Below the pieces are notes generated by a model. That model saw only the letters and a program-made list of their open reading frames with translations. It searched no databases and had not been told where the DNA came from. A stretch of DNA of 64,000 nucleotides from Magnetospirillum sp902729445 (lineage in GTDB: Bacteria; Pseudomonadota; Alphaproteobacteria; Rhodospirillales; Magnetospirillaceae). The stretch spans positions 124,001-188,000 of the forward strand of contig NZ_CACVCE010000034.1 in NCBI RefSeq assembly GCF_902729445.1. The letters run 5' to 3'. Of the stretch, positions 60,880-64,000 are shown piece after piece; within the stretch, counting starts at the first letter, position 1, and every line of letters begins with the position of its first letter. Both the position numbers and the translations under genes were made by a program.

Positions 60880-61535
60880 TAAGCCCGCGCCTGGCCACCT
60901 GCCGCATCGTCTTCCAGGACCAAATCCGCGTGGGCACGTAACTCCCGCCGGATATGGTGTCCCATCGGGTCAAGGATCACTTTGACGCCTTCCCGTCGAA
61001 CGAACTTAAAAGCTGGCACAAAATCGCTGTCGCCGGTCACGACGATAACCGCGCGCACCATGTCCCTCAGCGCCAAGCGCGCGAGATCCAAGCCAATTCG
61101 CATATCGACGCCCTTTTGGCTGATGTCGAGAGCGAAATCGGCATCGGCTAACTGCCGAGGGCTTTCGATCAAGCTTTTTGCCACTGTCGGTTTGATTTTC
61201 CACTTATGGGGAGAAACGACGGTCTCTCCCATGCGCAATGCAACGTGCGGCTTCAGTTCCAGGTGCCCCAAAAAGCTTTGGGCTTGCCGATATCGTTCCG
61301 AACCAGAAAGTTCGTACTTGCCTTTCGACACGGGCAGCTTCGCCGATTCCGAAGACGGGGCTGCGTCGTAGTAATAAATTCGGAGCAATTCGTAACCGTC
61401 GAGGTCCGATACCGCCCTCAACCGGTCACACTCGGCGACGATATCGTCCGCTGTCGCATGACGCCCCAGCCTCGCATACAGCTTTTTGGTGACAAACCCG
61501 CCATCGAGAAGGATGGCATAGAGCGGCTTGATCAT
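60879..61535 (-). CDS. NYN-domain (PIN-like) protein, LabA/DUF88 type
   Basis: A 218-residue putative RNase. Acidic residues of a NYN fold are seen in YAILLDGGFVTKKLYARLG, DADFALDISQKGVDMRIGLD and IVVTGDSDFVPAFKFVRREG. The ATG at 61535 is preceded by GAGGGGCGG. The coding sequence is visibly less GC-rich than its neighbours, with AT-ending codons common, which suggests acquisition by transfer. It overlaps the S4 gene by one base. Such genes occur with toxin-like and defence loci, but none is visible here. Confidence 0.85.
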   Translation of the reverse strand: MIKPLYAILLDGGFVTKKLYARLGRHATADDIVAECDRLRAVSDLDGYELLRIYYYDAAPSSESAKLPVSKGKYELSGSERYRQAQSFLGHLELKPHVALRMGETVVSPHKWKIKPTVAKSLIESPRQLADADFALDISQKGVDMRIGLDLARLALRDMVRAVIVVTGDSDFVPAFKFVRREGVKVILDPMGHHIRRELRAHADLVLEDDAAGGQARA

Positions 61536-61689
61536 ACCGCCCCTCGCTGACCGGCCCCCTGAAACGCGTGGAGCCGGACCATCCCTAGGCTTGCGCCTCC
61601 GCATCGCGGTTTGTCGGATGAGCCGGCTCGCTCGTCTATCTCGTTGCGTCGTGTGTACACGCGATACATCCTACCTACACCTTTGAAGC

Positions 61690-61705
61690 AACATTTGTCA
61701 ATGTT
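61690..61705. promoter_or_regulatory. Palindrome overlapping a TTGACA -35
   Basis: AACATT-TGTC-AATGTT is a perfect inverted repeat. On the minus strand it contains TTGACA, followed 18 nt later by TAGGTA, a weak -10, in front of the NYN gene. It could be an operator, or a 3' hairpin of the reductase gene that ends at 61729. Another near-palindrome, GTGTACAC, lies at about 61652. Confidence 0.4.
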
Positions 61706-61728
61706 CTGCGAAGGCATCATCCCTGTCC

Positions 61729-64000
61729 TCACCCGCACTTGGAATAGCCGCACGAGGTGCAGGTGTCGCAGCCTTCCGACCGGATCAGGGCCGGCTGGTT
61801 GCATTTCGGGCAGTGACGCAGCCGGCTGCTGTCCAGATTGACCACCTTGCGGTCGTCGCGGGCCTCGGGCGGCTCGCGGGCGGCCTTGGGATCGGCGATG
61901 AAGCCGATGTCGATCATGTGGCGCTCGATCACCTCGCCGATCGCCGCCAGCAGCGACGGCACATAGCGCCCGCCGACCCATTGGCCGCCGCGCGGATCGA
62001 ACACCGCCTTCAGTTCCTCGACCACGAAGGCGACGTCGCCGCCCCGGCGGAAAACCGCCGAGATCATTCGGGTCAGCGCCACCGTCCAGGCGTAATGCTC
62101 CATGTTCTTCGAGTTGATGAACACCTCGAACGGGCGGCGCCGGCTGTCCTGGATGACGTCGTTGATGGTGATGTACATGGCGTGCTCGCTTTCCGGCCAG
62201 CGGACCTTGTAGGTCTTGCCGGGCAGATCCTCGGGCCGATCCAGCGGGCGGGTCAGATGGATCACCGCGCCGGCCTCCAGATGGTCCTCGGGCCGGGGGG
62301 TGGGCTTTTCCAGCGGCAATTGCGGCTCGTCGACCGGGGCCTGGGTCCGGCTGTCGGCCTTGACCTCGAGCACCGCGCCGGTGATGTCGTTGGGGCGATA
62401 GGTGGTGCAGCCCTTGCAACCCAGCTCATAGGCCTGTTCATAGACGTCGCGGAACGCTTCGAAGCCGATGCTTTCCGGCACGTTGATGGTCTTCGAGATC
62501 GAGCTGTCGATGTATTTCTGCACCGCCGCCTGCATCACCACATGCTCGGACGGCGTCAGGCGCTGGGCATCGACGAAGGCCGAGGGCAGCGGCGCGCCGT
62601 CGCCCTTCATGCGGCGGAACAGGCGATAGGCGTAGTCGCTGACCTCCTCCTCGCGGCGCGAGCCATCGGGCTGCAGCACCGAGCGGGTATAGGTGAATGA
62701 GAACACCGGCTCGAGCCCCGACGACACATTGTCGGCGAACAGCGAAATGGTGCCGGTCGGCGCGATCGAGGTCAAAAGCGCGTTGCGGATGCCCTTCTCG
62801 GCGATGGCGGCCCGCACGTCGTCGTCCAGTTCCTTGATTGTCTCGCCGGCCAGATAGGCATCGCGGTTGTACAGCGGGAAGGCGCCCTTCTCGGCAGCCA
62901 GGTCGGCCGAGGCGAGATAGGCCTCGCGGCGGATGGCGGCCATCCATTGCTCGGTCAGGCGGATCGCCTCGCGGCCGCCATAGCGGGCCCCGCACAGGAT
63001 CAGCGCGTCGGCCAGCCCGGTGATCCCTAAGCCGATGCGGCGCTTGGACCGGGCCTCGGCGCGGTGGGCTTCCAGGGGGAACCCCGACACTTCGATGACG
63101 TTGTCCATCATGCGCACCGCGACGCGGACGATGTCCTTCAGCCGCGCCATGTTCAGCCGGGCGCCGTCCTCGAACGGCTTGTCCACCAGCCGGGCCAGGT
63201 TGACCGACCCCAGCAGGCAGACGCCATAGGCCGGCAGGGGCTGTTCGCCGCACGGGTTGGTGGCGTGGATGGTCTCGCAATAATGAAGGTTGTTCATACG
63301 ATTGATGCGGTCGATGAAGATCACGCCGGGCTCGGCATAGGCATAGGTCGCCCGCATGATCTTGTCCCACAACGCGCGCGCCGGCATCGAGCGATAGACC
63401 GTGCCGTTGAAGGTCAGCTCCCACGATTGATCGGTCTTGACCGCGTCCATGAAGGCGTCGGTGACCAGCACCGACAGGTTGAACATGCGCAGCCGCCCGG
63501 GTTCCTGCTTGGCATCGATGAAGGCCTCGATGTCCGGGTGATCGCAACGCATGGTCGCCATCATGGCGCCCCGACGCGACCCGGCGCTCATGATGGTGCG
63601 GCACATGGCGTCCCACACATCCATGAACGACAACGGCCCCGAGGCGTCGGCGCCAACCCCCTTGACCGGCGCGCCCTTCGGCCGCAGCGGCGAGAAATCA
63701 TAGCCGATACCGCCACCCTGCTGCATGGTCAGCGCGGCTTCCTTCAGATGCTCGAAGATGCCGCTCATGTCGTCGGGGATGTCGCCCATGACGAAGCAAT
63801 TGAACAAGGTGACGCGGCGGTCCGAGCCGGCGCCCGACAGAATGCGGCCGGCCGGCAGGAACTGGAAGTCGCTCATGGAATCGTAGAAGCGCTCTTCCCA
63901 CAGGGCGGGATCGGCCTCGGGCTCGGCCAGGGCGCGGGCGACGCGGCGCCAGCTTTCCTCGATGGTTTTGTCCACAGGACGCTGGTCCGCGCCCTTCAGT
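61729..64000 (-). CDS. nrdJ: Adenosylcobalamin-dependent (class II) ribonucleotide reductase, N-terminus beyond window
   Basis: Reduces ribonucleotides to deoxyribonucleotides with a B12 radical, oxygen-independent. The visible 757 codons include the catalytic barrel: QQGGGIGYDFSPLRPKG, SRRGAMMATMRCDHPDIEAF, CETIHATNPCGEQPLPAYGV with the catalytic and redox cysteines, and APTGTISLFADNVSSGLEPV. The end CPKCNQPALIRSEG plus CDTCTSCGYSKCG is a zinc-ribbon-like tail. The frame stays open to the right edge; an internal GTG at 63975 may not be the real start. Ends 194 nt before the NYN gene. Confidence 0.93.
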   Translation of the reverse strand, partial: LKGADQRPVDKTIEESWRRVARALAEPEADPALWEERFYDSMSDFQFLPAGRILSGAGSDRRVTLFNCFVMGDIPDDMSGIFEHLKEAALTMQQGGGIGYDFSPLRPKGAPVKGVGADASGPLSFMDVWDAMCRTIMSAGSRRGAMMATMRCDHPDIEAFIDAKQEPGRLRMFNLSVLVTDAFMDAVKTDQSWELTFNGTVYRSMPARALWDKIMRATYAYAEPGVIFIDRINRMNNLHYCETIHATNPCGEQPLPAYGVCLLGSVNLARLVDKPFEDGARLNMARLKDIVRVAVRMMDNVIEVSGFPLEAHRAEARSKRRIGLGITGLADALILCGARYGGREAIRLTEQWMAAIRREAYLASADLAAEKGAFPLYNRDAYLAGETIKELDDDVRAAIAEKGIRNALLTSIAPTGTISLFADNVSSGLEPVFSFTYTRSVLQPDGSRREEEVSDYAYRLFRRMKGDGAPLPSAFVDAQRLTPSEHVVMQAAVQKYIDSSISKTINVPESIGFEAFRDVYEQAYELGCKGCTTYRPNDITGAVLEVKADSRTQAPVDEPQLPLEKPTPRPEDHLEAGAVIHLTRPLDRPEDLPGKTYKVRWPESEHAMYITINDVIQDSRRRPFEVFINSKNMEHYAWTVALTRMISAVFRRGGDVAFVVEELKAVFDPRGGQWVGGRYVPSLLAAIGEVIERHMIDIGFIADPKAAREPPEARDDRKVVNLDSSRLRHCPKCNQPALIRSEGCDTCTSCGYSKCG

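Overview
The window is GC-rich, gene-dense DNA from an alphaproteobacterium, most likely a Rhodospirillales (Magnetospirillum-like) organism. The case rests on gene content and style: a GTTC-N7-GTTC LexA box in front of an imuA-imuB-dnaE2 cassette, a CcmC-to-CcmI cytochrome c maturation run, a FlaF-family protein, CarD, pyruvate phosphate dikinase and many ATGA start/stop overlaps. This is inference; no 16S gene is present.

Layout. 1-1566: end of a chemoreceptor, then a STAS protein and an RsbW-like ATPase. 1874-4456: LOG-family protein, MBL hydrolase, glutamate racemase. 4490-12740: a tightly packed operon of two membrane sensors (one fused to an MFS transporter), a Tat-exported substrate-binding protein, a formyltransferase homologue, a sensor/SpoIIE phosphatase/RsbW-like ATPase fusion and a STAS protein. 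This is the least familiar assembly in the window. 12810-16041: small proteins, a FlaF-like protein with a DUF2934-like tail, a 268-bp palindromic repeat element, a 34-residue membrane peptide below an FNR-like box, and a diguanylate cyclase.

16147-28550: a complete nitrate assimilation locus. Transport (nrtA, nrtB, a fused double ATPase), a signal-less nitrate sensor (NasS-like), NADH-nitrite reductase (nirB, nirD) and nitrate reductase (nasA) run leftward from one sigma-54 promoter. The roughly 180-nt leader carries two hairpins with identical AACGGC hexaloops, and the second overlaps an intrinsic terminator. The ANTAR antiterminator NasT lies just beyond. Together these fit nitrogen control at initiation (sigma-54) plus nitrate control at elongation (NasS/NasT).

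28608-42321: serB, an M23 peptidase, rlmN, an IalB-like protein, a Nudix hydrolase, two cation transporters, a YajQ protein, a HicAB toxin-antitoxin pair, ppdK, glyS and glyQ. 42433-47699: the LexA-controlled mutagenesis cassette. 48330-55238: pgi, then ccmI-H-G-F-E-D-C transcribed leftward. 55349-64000: YkgJ-type Cys protein, tRNA-Arg, an OmpA-like lipoprotein, a degenerate metallophosphoesterase, carD, fdxA, a TerC protein, an S4 protein, a NYN-domain protein and a B12-dependent ribonucleotide reductase cut by the window edge.
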